From NCBI GenBank assembly GCA_022566535.1, contig JADFIR010000018.1, positions 1 to 56,681 of the forward strand: a stretch of DNA of 56,681 nucleotides. The letters run 5' to 3'. The translations under genes and the position numbers were made by a program. The notes below the pieces were generated by a model. The model had not been told where the DNA came from. It did no database searches and worked only from the letters and a program-made list of their open reading frames with translations. The DNA is from Planctomycetota bacterium. Its GTDB lineage: Bacteria; Planctomycetota; Phycisphaerae; Phycisphaerales; SM1A02. Positions 16,469 to 26,041 of this stretch are shown piece by piece; position 1 is the stretch's first letter, and each line of letters starts with the position of its first letter.

Positions 16469-17503
16469 ATGCGTAGCCGTTGGGCTATCTTCTGTACGCT
16501 GCTCATGTTTCTCGCGGTCGGGATCGCCTCGCTCGCCTCGGGCGGCCCCCCACCGATCGGCAGCGGGCTGCCCGGCGCGGCCAACCTGACCTCGCAACAG
16601 CGAAGCGACATCCGCGAATATGCCGGCTACTGGTGCGATCAGCTCGCCTCATCCGGCCAGGACGATGTAGCCAAGGCCCGGCGGAAGCTCGTCGAGCCGC
16701 TCCGGGGTCCGCGCGTGCGTGACGTATTCCGTTACGAATACGCGCAGGCCGCCCTGCCTCAACTTCAGGAGATCATCCGCGGCGACAACCCTCTCACAGC
16801 CGTCAACGCGATGCTGGTTGTGGGGTTCCTCCGAACCGAGCGGGCACTTGAGACCATCGTCGATCACTGCGACATCGAAGACGAGCCGCGGTTTCATGTT
16901 CGCTTGTGGGCGGCGAAGGCCTTCGTAATCGCCATTGAGCAAAAAAGCATCGCCAAGAGAGTTGTCAACCGGGCGTTGCGGAGACTCGGCCACGCCGCCG
17001 GGCGGGAAGAGAAATGGCTGATCCTGCACCGGCAGTTCCAGGCCTTGGCCTCAGTCAACGGCCCGGTGTCGCGGGAAGTGCAATTGAGCGTACTTAGCAG
17101 CACGACCGATCGAATGATGCACAGCGGGAACGTTCCTTGCGAGCTCATGCAAGCCGTGTATCCGTCGCTCAAGCGCATGCGCGACGATTTGATCGTCCTG
17201 GGGCGGGACGAACAGCAGAGCTTCGGTAGAGTCCTCGCACCCGTCCTCTGTGATATCTGCAGTGTCGCGCAGGCGCACTGGGATAGCGCACAGGACGACC
17301 TGGTCGCCAAGATCGCTTACGGCGGAGCAGTTCAGATCAGCGAAAGTATGCTGCAACTCATCGACCCCGAACTGCGACCCGGTCAGCGGGCTCCCAAGAC
17401 TGCGCTCGGCCGAGCCTGGAAGGATCGAGACGAACCCAGGTTCAGTGCAGACCACGACAAGTGGCAATCCATCATCGCAAAACCGCCGTACAAACAGCCC
17501 TAG
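16469..17503 (+). CDS. Secreted HEAT-like protein of unknown function
   Basis: The start at ATG 16469 gives MRSRWAIFCTLLMFLAVGIASLASG, a signal peptide, within 344 residues. The frame is open to 16367, but that part overlaps the divergent gene's start region. The mature protein is alpha-helical with HEAT-like features (LPQLQEIIRGDNPLTAVNAMLVVGFLRTERALETIVD). No catalytic motif is visible. It is transcribed away from the TPR-like gene and stands alone before an intergenic REP copy. Confidence 0.7.
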   Translation: MRSRWAIFCTLLMFLAVGIASLASGGPPPIGSGLPGAANLTSQQRSDIREYAGYWCDQLASSGQDDVAKARRKLVEPLRGPRVRDVFRYEYAQAALPQLQEIIRGDNPLTAVNAMLVVGFLRTERALETIVDHCDIEDEPRFHVRLWAAKAFVIAIEQKSIAKRVVNRALRRLGHAAGREEKWLILHRQFQALASVNGPVSREVQLSVLSSTTDRMMHSGNVPCELMQAVYPSLKRMRDDLIVLGRDEQQSFGRVLAPVLCDICSVAQAHWDSAQDDLVAKIAYGGAVQISESMLQLIDPELRPGQRAPKTALGRAWKDRDEPRFSADHDKWQSIIAKPPYKQP

Positions 17504-17560
17504 AGCGGTTCCTGAATAGCTGGATCGTTCTGTGACGCGCCGCGACCATAGCGGAGCGGG

Positions 17561-17635
17561 GGGTGGCTGGGGCTGAGCGAAGCGTGCCCCAGTCCTCTGC
17601 CCCTGTGGCATCGAAGACTTAGCCACAGCCACCCA
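17561..17635. repeat. Solo REP/REPIN-like copy of the RAYT end
   Basis: The core 17567-17592, ctggggctgagcgaagcgtgccccag, matches the RAYT end repeat except for one base. Flanking GGGTGGCTG (17561-17569) and CAGCCACCC (17627-17635) form a wider inverted repeat. It lies between the HEAT-like gene and the binding-protein gene and supports mobility of REPs by the nearby transposase. Confidence 0.75.
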
Positions 17636-17704
17636 TTACCGGGTGCGCGGCTCGTCGGCTCCCGGCGTCTCCTTGGGGGCGAATGGGACTACACTGCCCC
17701 ACTG

Positions 17705-19663
17705 ATGAAGCTGCTCGCAATGTTCGGGCTCATGCTGGCCGTGCTGGCGGCGGTCGCGTATCTCGATGACCCGCCGACGCGGGCTGAGCTGGTCTTCGTC
17801 AACCGCAGCGAGGTCTTCACGCTCGACCCGCAGCGCATGAGTTGGCTTCAGGACTTCCGCATCGCCTACGCCCTGTACGAAGGGCTGGTCAGGTGGGATA
17901 ACGAGGACTTCAGCATCGAGCCGGCCGCAGCCGAGTGGACCCTCAGCGACGATCGTCTGAGCTACACCTTCGCCATCCGCCCCGATGCGAGGTGGTCAAA
18001 CGGCGATCCGCTGACCGCCCACGACTTCATCTACTCCTGGCAGCGGGCCATCCTGCCGGACACCGCTGCGGACTACTCCAACATGTTCTTCGTGATCGGG
18101 GGTGCGGAGGAGTTCTTTCGCTGGCGTGCCAACGCGCTCGACAAGTTCGCCGCCGCCAACGCCCAGCTCGATCCCGATACCCGTGCTGCAAACGCCTTGG
18201 AATTGTGGGTGGAGACGAGAGCCCGCTTTGAGGAAACGGTCGCCCTGAAGGCCCTGGACGATCGAACATTGCGAGTGACACTCGTTCACCCGACCACGTA
18301 CTTCCTCGATCTTGTCGCGTTCGGCGTGTTCCACCCGGTCCATCGGCCGACGGTCGAGGGCTGGCAGGTTGATGAGGCGACCGCCGCCAAGTTGCGCGAG
18401 TTCGGCTGGTCGAACCTCTCGCCGCCGAGCTTCGCCAACCGCCGCTTCGTGAAGATCAACGGCGACACCGGCCGGTTGGAGCAGAAGCACGGCTGGACCA
18501 AGCCAGAGCACCTGGTGAGCAACGGCCCGTACGTATTGACGCAGTGGCGATACAAGCGCGGCCTGCGCCTGGAGCGCAACGCGTCCTACCACAGCCCGCA
18601 GCGCGTACACAGCGCGTCAATCGAATGTCTCTCCATCGAGGACACCAACACCGCGATTCTTGCCTTCGAGTCGGGGCAGATTGATTGGCTCAGTGATGTC
18701 AGCGCTGAGTACCAGGCGGACATGCTGGCCCAGCGCCAGGCCTACGAGCAGCGCTACGCACACCTGATCCGAGCGATGCTTGGAGAGGGGCGGTCTCTTG
18801 ACGAGGCGCTGGCGGCGCTGCCGGAACCCCAAGCAGGCGAGCGCCGCAACATCCACGTGTTCCCCACGTTCGGCACCGATTTCTACAGCTTCAACTGCCG
18901 CCCGATCCTGGCTGGCGGCCGGGTCAACCCCTTTGCCGATCCGGCGGTGCGCCGGGCGTTCGTGATGAGCGTGGACCGCCACGCGATTGTCCGGCAGGTG
19001 ACCCGCCTCAACGAACCTGTGGCCACGACGCTCATTCCACCGGGATCCATTCCCGGCTACCAAAGCCCCGTAGGGTTGAAATACGCGCCCGGCGACGCGC
19101 GAGCGGAGCTCAAGGCAGCCGGGTGGGAAGATCGTACCGGTGACGGGCTCATCGACGACGAACAAGGCCGGCCCTTCCCCGTCGTCGATCTGCTCTATAG
19201 CACCAACACGCCCAGATACAAGAACATCTCGATCGTTCTCAAGGACATGTGGCAGCAGGAGCTCGGCGTGCGGGTCGAGCTGCGCGGCAAGGAGAGCAAG
19301 TTCTTCAAAGAGGACCTGATCACCGGCAACTTCATGATCGGTCGCGGTCGGTGGTACGGCGACTACGGCGACCCGACAACCTTCCTGGACCTGTTCAAGA
19401 CCGGCGACGGCAACAACGACCGCGGCTACTCCAACGGCTACGTGGACGAGCTGCTCCAGCAGGCGGCCCGCGAAACCGACCCGCAGCGGCGGATGCGAAT
19501 CCTCGAAGAATGTGAGCGGTTTCTGTTCGCCGAAGAAGTCCCCATGCTCGTGCTCTGCCAGCTCGTGCAGCTGTACATGTACGAACCCGCCAAGGTGACG
19601 GGCCTGAGCCGGCATCCGCGCCTCACCCAATACCTCTGGCAGATGAAGGTCCGCGACCCATGA
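17705..19663 (+). CDS. Oligopeptide ABC transporter substrate-binding protein
   Basis: This is an SBP_bac_5 family periplasmic binding protein, 652 residues. The start has a short hydrophobic anchor (MFGLMLAVLAAVAYL) without a clear lipobox Cys. Typical blocks are FTLDPQRMSWLQDFRIAYALYEGLVRWD near 40-65, LSYTFAIRPDARWSNGDPLTAHDFIYSW near 82-110, LVSNGPYVLTQW near 266, and the C-terminal YGDYGDPTTFLDLFKTG. It binds peptides outside the membrane and passes them to the permease encoded next, whose start overlaps its stop by four bases. A ~50-residue insert around 340-390 is unusual. Confidence 0.9.
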   Translation: MKLLAMFGLMLAVLAAVAYLDDPPTRAELVFVNRSEVFTLDPQRMSWLQDFRIAYALYEGLVRWDNEDFSIEPAAAEWTLSDDRLSYTFAIRPDARWSNGDPLTAHDFIYSWQRAILPDTAADYSNMFFVIGGAEEFFRWRANALDKFAAANAQLDPDTRAANALELWVETRARFEETVALKALDDRTLRVTLVHPTTYFLDLVAFGVFHPVHRPTVEGWQVDEATAAKLREFGWSNLSPPSFANRRFVKINGDTGRLEQKHGWTKPEHLVSNGPYVLTQWRYKRGLRLERNASYHSPQRVHSASIECLSIEDTNTAILAFESGQIDWLSDVSAEYQADMLAQRQAYEQRYAHLIRAMLGEGRSLDEALAALPEPQAGERRNIHVFPTFGTDFYSFNCRPILAGGRVNPFADPAVRRAFVMSVDRHAIVRQVTRLNEPVATTLIPPGSIPGYQSPVGLKYAPGDARAELKAAGWEDRTGDGLIDDEQGRPFPVVDLLYSTNTPRYKNISIVLKDMWQQELGVRVELRGKESKFFKEDLITGNFMIGRGRWYGDYGDPTTFLDLFKTGDGNNDRGYSNGYVDELLQQAARETDPQRRMRILEECERFLFAEEVPMLVLCQLVQLYMYEPAKVTGLSRHPRLTQYLWQMKVRDP

Positions 19664-20613
19664 CCGGACTGATCGTCCGCCGACTGCTCCAGATGCCGAT
19701 CATCCTGTTCGTGATCTACACAATCACGTTCAGTCTGGCGTGGCTGATTCCGGGTAATCCGCTTGAGAATCCCGAAGGCCGCCGCCCGCCGCAAGTGATC
19801 ATGCAAGCCATGCTCGAGCAGTACAAGCTCGACAATCCGTGGAGCTTCTATTGGGATTATCTGGGCAAGGCAACGGGGGTGAGTTGGTTGCTTGGCGAGC
19901 ACGACCGGCCGTTCGATCTCGGCCCGAGCCTCACGCATCAGGACTGGACGGTCAACGAAATCCTCGCGGCGGGTTTGCCGGTGTCGATCACGCTGGGGTT
20001 GCTGGCAATCCTATTGGCTTGCGCGATCGGGTTGACGGCCGGGATCATCGGTGGGATCAGGCCAGGGTCTGCGGCCGATCTGGTCACATTGTTGATCGCG
20101 CTGGTGGGCATCAGCCTGCCGTCGTTCGTCATCGGCACGCTGCTGCTGGTGATCTTCGGCGTGTGGCTGAAGGTCTTTCCGATCGGAGGCTGGGGCAAAC
20201 TCTCATACACGTTCCTGCCGGCGCTAACGCTAGCGCTGCCCTTTGCGGCGTACATCGCCAGACTCACGCGATTCGGCATGATCGATGAGCTTGCGACCGA
20301 TTACGTCCGAACCGCCCGGGCCAAGGGTGTGCCTCAGATGCGGGTCGTGCTCAAACATGCCCTGAAAAACGCGTTCCTGCCCGTGTTGAGCTTCCTCGGT
20401 CCGGCCGCAGCCATGGCCATGACCGGGTCGTTTGTCGTCGAGAAGGTTTTCGCCGTGCCCGGGATCGGAACCCACTTTGTCAACGCGGTCCTCAGCAAGG
20501 ACCTCACGCTCATCATGGGCGTCGTGCTCGTCTATTCGACGATGCTGATCCTGTTCAACCTCGTCGTGGACGTGCTCTACCGCTGGGTTGATCCGCGCAT
20601 CGAGCTATCGTAA
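19660..20613 (+). CDS. Peptide ABC transporter permease (OppB/DppB-like)
   Basis: This inner-membrane permease has 317 residues, an N-terminal VRRLLQMPIILFVIYTITFSLAWLIPGNP helix typical of DppB/OppB, five further transmembrane segments, and the EAA loop DYVRTARAKGVPQMRVVLKHALKNAFLP (about 210-237) that contacts the ATPase. It is translated from an ATGA overlap with the binding protein. Its stop codon TAA (20611-20613) sits in the edge of a 30-bp palindrome of the following element. The second permease and both ATPases expected of such an operon are absent downstream. Confidence 0.92.
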   Translation: MTGLIVRRLLQMPIILFVIYTITFSLAWLIPGNPLENPEGRRPPQVIMQAMLEQYKLDNPWSFYWDYLGKATGVSWLLGEHDRPFDLGPSLTHQDWTVNEILAAGLPVSITLGLLAILLACAIGLTAGIIGGIRPGSAADLVTLLIALVGISLPSFVIGTLLLVIFGVWLKVFPIGGWGKLSYTFLPALTLALPFAAYIARLTRFGMIDELATDYVRTARAKGVPQMRVVLKHALKNAFLPVLSFLGPAAAMAMTGSFVVEKVFAVPGIGTHFVNAVLSKDLTLIMGVVLVYSTMLILFNLVVDVLYRWVDPRIELS

Positions 20614-21255
20614 AGCCCATGCCGTGCACGGCATGGGCTTTGGCTGCGACGCTCATGGCGCACCCATTCGATAATTTCATACATAACACGCACCTTTGTC
20701 GTCGTGATCGAGAATGTATTGATAAACGTTTGTTTGATGCTTGCGATCCGCGATCGGCAGACATCGACAGCGCTTTGCCCACACCGGCGCCATCAAGCTG
20801 TCCGCATGAGTCAGCAGGAATGACGCATACTGTTTCGCTAGCCCGACGTAATATCGAGGTCGATGATCGGGGAATCGCCCAAGCAAATGGAAATGATAGG
20901 CGTTGGCCGTAAGGGCAAGAAGCTCGATCTCCAGCTTCAGCAACCTGTGGACCATCGCAACCCCGCCCATATGCGTCTGTTCGTCAGTCAAGTAGACCGC
21001 AGGCTTCCGCATCGAGCGCTTGGAGCGCTGCCGCAACGGATGATCCTTCTCGGGGTGCGGCGGACTCTTATAGTCGCCCTCAACATGTCGGCGATGGTGC
21101 CGCTCGCGATACCCCAGCTCGCTTCCACGGAGCCACGTGCCGTACGTATTCCCGTTGCAGTGAAACCAGTCGTTCCACGGCCGACCCATGACGCCGACCG
21201 TAGCTGATCACACCTGGGGATGTAAAGCCCATGCCGTGCACGGCATGGGCTTTGG
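20610..21255. mobile_element. Y1 transposase element between identical 34-bp palindromic repeats
   Basis: Identical 34-base direct repeats (20610-20643 and 21222-21255) contain a perfect 30-bp palindrome, AAAGCCCATGCCGTG and its complement (20612-20641; 21224-21253). Between them lies one minus-strand HUH transposase gene. The layout resembles IS200/IS605- or RAYT-type elements, whose ends are hairpins. It abuts the permease stop codon without disrupting the protein. Confidence 0.85.
20677..21189 (-). CDS. Y1/HUH transposase, planctomycete TYGTWL type
   Basis: The 170 residues start MGRPWNDWFHCNGNTYGTWLRGSELGYRERHHRRHVEGDYKSPP in pattern (W..WFH...NTYGTWL.G, then R.RHHR.H.EGDY), a conserved opening of planctomycete single-strand transposases. 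The HUH pair is H99 and H101 in NAYHFHLLGRF, and Tyr121 in GLAKQYASFLL is the probable nucleophile. The end NVYQYILDHDDKGACYV is intact. It would nick the flanking hairpins. It is unrelated in detail to the RAYT at 11770, so the window holds two different Y1 systems. Confidence 0.85.
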   Translation of the reverse strand: MGRPWNDWFHCNGNTYGTWLRGSELGYRERHHRRHVEGDYKSPPHPEKDHPLRQRSKRSMRKPAVYLTDEQTHMGGVAMVHRLLKLEIELLALTANAYHFHLLGRFPDHRPRYYVGLAKQYASFLLTHADSLMAPVWAKRCRCLPIADRKHQTNVYQYILDHDDKGACYV

Positions 21256-21315
21256 TGCCGTGGACCCTCGCCCCAACACCCCGCGCCTGGAAGGGCAGAG
21301 TCATGCCGCAGCCTG

Positions 21316-21867
21316 CTAATGCATTTCCGCGTCGTCGTGCTGCGCGACCTTTTGATGCCGAAGGGCCTCGCGCTCCATCTTCCTGAGCTGCTTCTCAATC
21401 ACACGGGCCATTTGTTTCGGAGTATCTTCTTCGAAGCCCTCGTGATGGTAGACGGCGCGGCCATTTGCACCAATAACGTAGAACGTGGGAATCTGGGTGA
21501 CCTCGTATTCCCGGGCAAGCTCGGTGCCGTTGAGCAGCAGCCCGAACGTGTAGCCGTGCTCCTGCATGTAGGATTCAGGATCACCGCGCTCCCAGGCGTT
21601 CACCGCCAACACCTTGACCCCGCGGTCCGCGAAGCGCTCCTGAAGTTCCTGCAGATGAGGCGCGGCCTCCTGGCACGGATCGCACCAAGTGTTGGTAAAG
21701 CCAAGCACCACGATCTGGCCGTGATAATCAGAAAGGCTCTGATTGGCTCCGCTGGCACTGGTATAGCTCCAGTCCGGTACCCGCGAGCCGCTGCACCCGC
21801 CCAGGCCGGCGCCCAGCAACACAAGACCCGAAACAAGGCCGATCGAACGGTTCACAATGCGCTGCAT
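21316..21867 (-). CDS. TlpA-like thiol-disulfide lipoprotein
   Basis: A thioredoxin-fold lipoprotein of 183 residues. The signal peptide ends at the lipobox LGGC (about residue 25). The active site is WCDPC in VVLGFTNTWCDPCQEAAPHLQELQERF (about 53-79), and the cis-Pro region is TQIPTFYVIGANG. It probably reduces or exchanges disulfides on exported proteins, as in cytochrome c maturation or general redox homeostasis. The C-terminus ends in a charged helix. It lies downstream of the TIGR03546-like gene on the same strand. Confidence 0.9.
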   Translation of the reverse strand: MQRIVNRSIGLVSGLVLLGAGLGGCSGSRVPDWSYTSASGANQSLSDYHGQIVVLGFTNTWCDPCQEAAPHLQELQERFADRGVKVLAVNAWERGDPESYMQEHGYTFGLLLNGTELAREYEVTQIPTFYVIGANGRAVYHHEGFEEDTPKQMARVIEKQLRKMEREALRHQKVAQHDDAEMH

Positions 21868-21923
21868 GGTTGTCCCCTTCTATAAACAATGCTCGCCAGA
21901 CAAGACCGCATCGGCTCGAAGGA

Positions 21924-22103
21924 TCAGCGACTTGACCGCCCCAGCTTCGGTTTCGCCCTTGTGTTGAAGCGCCCAGACTGCATTGCCAGACCCGCAAAGA
22001 GCAGCCCCACGCCAGGGCCCGCCAATGGAATCCAAGCGACACCCAACGATGCATCAACGGAAGGAGCGGAGATCCGGTTATCGGTCGCGAGCGCCAGCAT
22101 CAT
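21924..22103 (-). CDS. Possible small membrane protein
   Basis: A short frame of 60 codons from ATG 22103 (in-frame ATG 22100 also possible) contains one hydrophobic segment (WIPLAGPGVGLLFAGLAM) and a basic tail. It sits between two co-directional genes with reasonable spacing. Third-position GC bias is weak, so this may be non-coding; no family is recognised. Confidence 0.25.
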   Translation of the reverse strand: MMLALATDNRISAPSVDASLGVAWIPLAGPGVGLLFAGLAMQSGRFNTRAKPKLGRSSR

Positions 22104-22182
22104 CAGCCCCCCTCGCAACGCCAATGTACGGCAGTCTCGACGCCGGGCGGAGCAATCGCATAGGCCGGCCGTGCGACGCACG

Positions 22183-24051
22183 CTACGGATCGCGCTCTCG
22201 TCGCTCATCCTTGCGGCCACCGAGCACGTCGCCGAGACCCTTCTTCAGCGCGTCGGTGAGGTCTGGTGCATCCTCACCAATCCCACCCGGCAGGTCCCCC
22301 AGCGCTTTATCGAGCACGCTTCCTACCTCGTCCTGGAAACGCTTGGCCAGCTCGGACGCCCCGGCATCAACCAGCGCATCGGCCAGAGCGTTGTCGTCCA
22401 GCGTGATCCGCGGATCATCCAGCGGGCCACGAACTTCGATCGGAATGACCAGTTCATCCAAGGTCATCGGTTCCATCCCGGCCAGCGACAGCGTGCAGTG
22501 GTGCAGCGTCACGGTCATCGGCAGCTCAATCCAGCCGCCCGCGTCGGGGCTCCAACGGCCGTGGGCATCGACGTCGATCGTCCCGCCTTGGATCGGCGGG
22601 GCGCCCGTGACCGCCAACTGGCGGGCGAAAGTGTCTGTCGCAAGGCCGCGATATCTGAAGGCAATGTTGTTCGCGCCACCTTCGGCGCCGGCGAATCCGA
22701 CGCTGGCCCGAAGCGTGCCCCCGCTTGATTCGATCCGGGCGCGAGGCGGCTCGGCCAGAAGATACGGGTGGGTCGAGAGGTTTTCGCCGTGAATCGTCAG
22801 CGTTTCGCCTTCAAGGTGCGACGTGCGCACTTTGTCTGCAACAAGCTCATACACGACGAACGTCGGCGCACCTTCAATCAGGTGATCCGCCTTTGTGCGG
22901 GAGTACCCCAGCCGTTGAACCTGCCCGGCCAGGCGGTCGCGCAGCGTCGCCTTCTGAGCGGGATCATCGGTCTCCTGGTCTTGGGGGCCCGCAAGGCGCC
23001 CCAGCCAACGGCGAACCTGGGCCAGGCGCTGCTTCCAGGTCTCGGCCTGGCGGAGATACTCCTGTAGCGTCTTTCCGCTGGGCATTGGAATCTGCAGGTC
23101 TTCGCTTGGCCGGCGTTGCTTCAACGGTGAGCCCACCAGCCGGCCGGGAACACGTCGCTTCTGGCCGTGAGACGCCTCTACAAAGACGATTCGATCCATG
23201 GCGAACCGCTTGCGAAGAAGGTCGGCCGTGCTCACGTCCGCCTCGACACGCTGGGCACGCAGCAGGTCCGTCTCCAAGTCGTTCGGGTCCGCCATCGCAA
23301 AATCGCTGACCGTGAGCCGGCCGGCGGCGAGGTCAAGGTCAACCTGCCCGATATCAACTGTGGCGCCGTTCGCACGCTCCAAGCCGCGCTTCAGAACAGC
23401 CGTAATGATCGGGCCGCTTGCGAACTGGTACATCACGCCGAAGAACACGACGACGACAAGGGCAAGGACGACGCCCACGGGTCGGATCGGATTGCCGATC
23501 TTGCGCTGCACGAGTTGCTGATACGTTTGCTTGCCGTGCCCGCGCCCCACCAGCACAAAGACCAGGCATCGTGCCCACCAGGTGCGAGACAGCTGTACGA
23601 ATCGCGGTGAGCCCTCCTCCAGCGCGGTCATCTTCATACGAAAGCTCGTAATCGACCGGGACACAACGGCACCGAGCCCGAGGCCGACAATCAAGCCGAC
23701 GACGAGCCCGCCGGTCGTGGCGTAGTACTCAAAGCCGAACAGAGCCAGGACCGGCGCGTTGATCATCGCCTTGAACGCGCTCTGCATCGGGCCGTCAAGC
23801 AACGCTCGACCGAGGATAAAGGAGATCGGCATGAGCACGACCGAAAGCGCCTTGGCCACGAAAGCCGCGATCGTCGCGATGAACAGGTTCGCATTGAGTA
23901 TGACCAGGAGAAGAACAAGCACGACAACCAGGCCGGGCCCCCGCCCGAAGCCGGGGATGAACCCGAGCATCGAACCCAGCACGCTGGCAAGGATGATCTG
24001 CGCAGGCGTCGCTTTACCGCGAAGCAGCTTTGCAACCTTTCGGATGATCAT
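22183..24051 (-). CDS. TIGR03546-TIGR03545-like fusion membrane protein
   Basis: The 622-residue protein begins with an N-terminal membrane domain: GKATPAQIILASVLGSMLGFIPGF, several transmembrane helices and a polar segment to about residue 180. This resembles TIGR03546. A second part from about 190 (one TM helix, VLKRGLERANGATVDIGQVDLDLAAGRLTVSDFAMADPNDLETDLLRAQRVEADV) has the AsmA-like pattern of TIGR03545, including DRIVFVEASHGQKRRVPG. In other bacteria these are usually neighbouring genes; here they are one chain. Function is unknown, possibly envelope lipid handling. No frameshift signs are seen. Confidence 0.7.
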   Translation of the reverse strand: MIIRKVAKLLRGKATPAQIILASVLGSMLGFIPGFGRGPGLVVVLVLLLVILNANLFIATIAAFVAKALSVVLMPISFILGRALLDGPMQSAFKAMINAPVLALFGFEYYATTGGLVVGLIVGLGLGAVVSRSITSFRMKMTALEEGSPRFVQLSRTWWARCLVFVLVGRGHGKQTYQQLVQRKIGNPIRPVGVVLALVVVVFFGVMYQFASGPIITAVLKRGLERANGATVDIGQVDLDLAAGRLTVSDFAMADPNDLETDLLRAQRVEADVSTADLLRKRFAMDRIVFVEASHGQKRRVPGRLVGSPLKQRRPSEDLQIPMPSGKTLQEYLRQAETWKQRLAQVRRWLGRLAGPQDQETDDPAQKATLRDRLAGQVQRLGYSRTKADHLIEGAPTFVVYELVADKVRTSHLEGETLTIHGENLSTHPYLLAEPPRARIESSGGTLRASVGFAGAEGGANNIAFRYRGLATDTFARQLAVTGAPPIQGGTIDVDAHGRWSPDAGGWIELPMTVTLHHCTLSLAGMEPMTLDELVIPIEVRGPLDDPRITLDDNALADALVDAGASELAKRFQDEVGSVLDKALGDLPGGIGEDAPDLTDALKKGLGDVLGGRKDERRERDP

Positions 24052-24112
24052 ATTGTGACCTCTCCTATGAGCATTCCCGCCCGGGTAAGCGCCATGTCAA
24101 CGAGGCAGCCGA

Positions 24113-25465
<1,353 letters not shown>

Positions 25466-25537
25466 CTACTCCAAACGCTGGAATGTGGATAATACCAAAG
25501 CCAGCGGCGCACACCGCCGCACCGGGAGTAACGAGCG

Positions 25538-26026
25538 ATGTCCCCAGCCGACAACGATCAATCGGAGGCTGAACTGCTCAAGGCTCTGCTCGCCGAGCGC
25601 GATCTCCCCTGCCCGGTCTGCGGCTACAACCTGCGTGCGATCGCATCGACCAACTGCCCGGAATGCGGGGCGACACTTGACCTACGCGTCGGGTCAACCG
25701 ATCTCAAGCTCGGCCCATGGGTAGTCAGCCTGCTCGCGCTTTCCCTGTCATTGGGCTGCGTCGCCCTCTACACAATCATCACAGGAATCCCCATTCTCTT
25801 GTCCCCCTACGCCCGCGACAGCCCTGGCATCTTCACGTGGTTCGCGATCACTCTGACGTTCGGCGTCGGCTGTACGCTGCTCTTGTGGAGACTGATTCGC
25901 ACGCGCAAGAAGTTCTGGGCAAAGCCGCGCAAAGCCCAATGCCGCAGCGCCGTCCTCTATGCCTTGCTGCCCTCGGCGATTCTTGTCAGCCCGGTGGTCA
26001 TCCGGCTGTTGTCCCGCATGTTCTGA
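25538..26026 (+). CDS. Zinc-ribbon membrane protein (CPxCGYNLR family), copy 1
   Basis: This 162-residue protein has two parts. The N-terminus ends in a zinc ribbon with four cysteines, CPVCGYNLRAIASTNCPECGA (about residues 27-47). The rest has four hydrophobic segments (about 60-85, 100-122, 135-150 and the C-terminal tail). The family is common in Phycisphaerae-type planctomycetes and has no established function. A paralogue is at 45174. Upstream sequence ggagtaacgagcg before ATG 25538 contains a plausible ribosome binding site. Confidence 0.8.
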   Translation: MSPADNDQSEAELLKALLAERDLPCPVCGYNLRAIASTNCPECGATLDLRVGSTDLKLGPWVVSLLALSLSLGCVALYTIITGIPILLSPYARDSPGIFTWFAITLTFGVGCTLLLWRLIRTRKKFWAKPRKAQCRSAVLYALLPSAILVSPVVIRLLSRMF

Positions 26027-26041
26027 TTCACCGATTGACGG

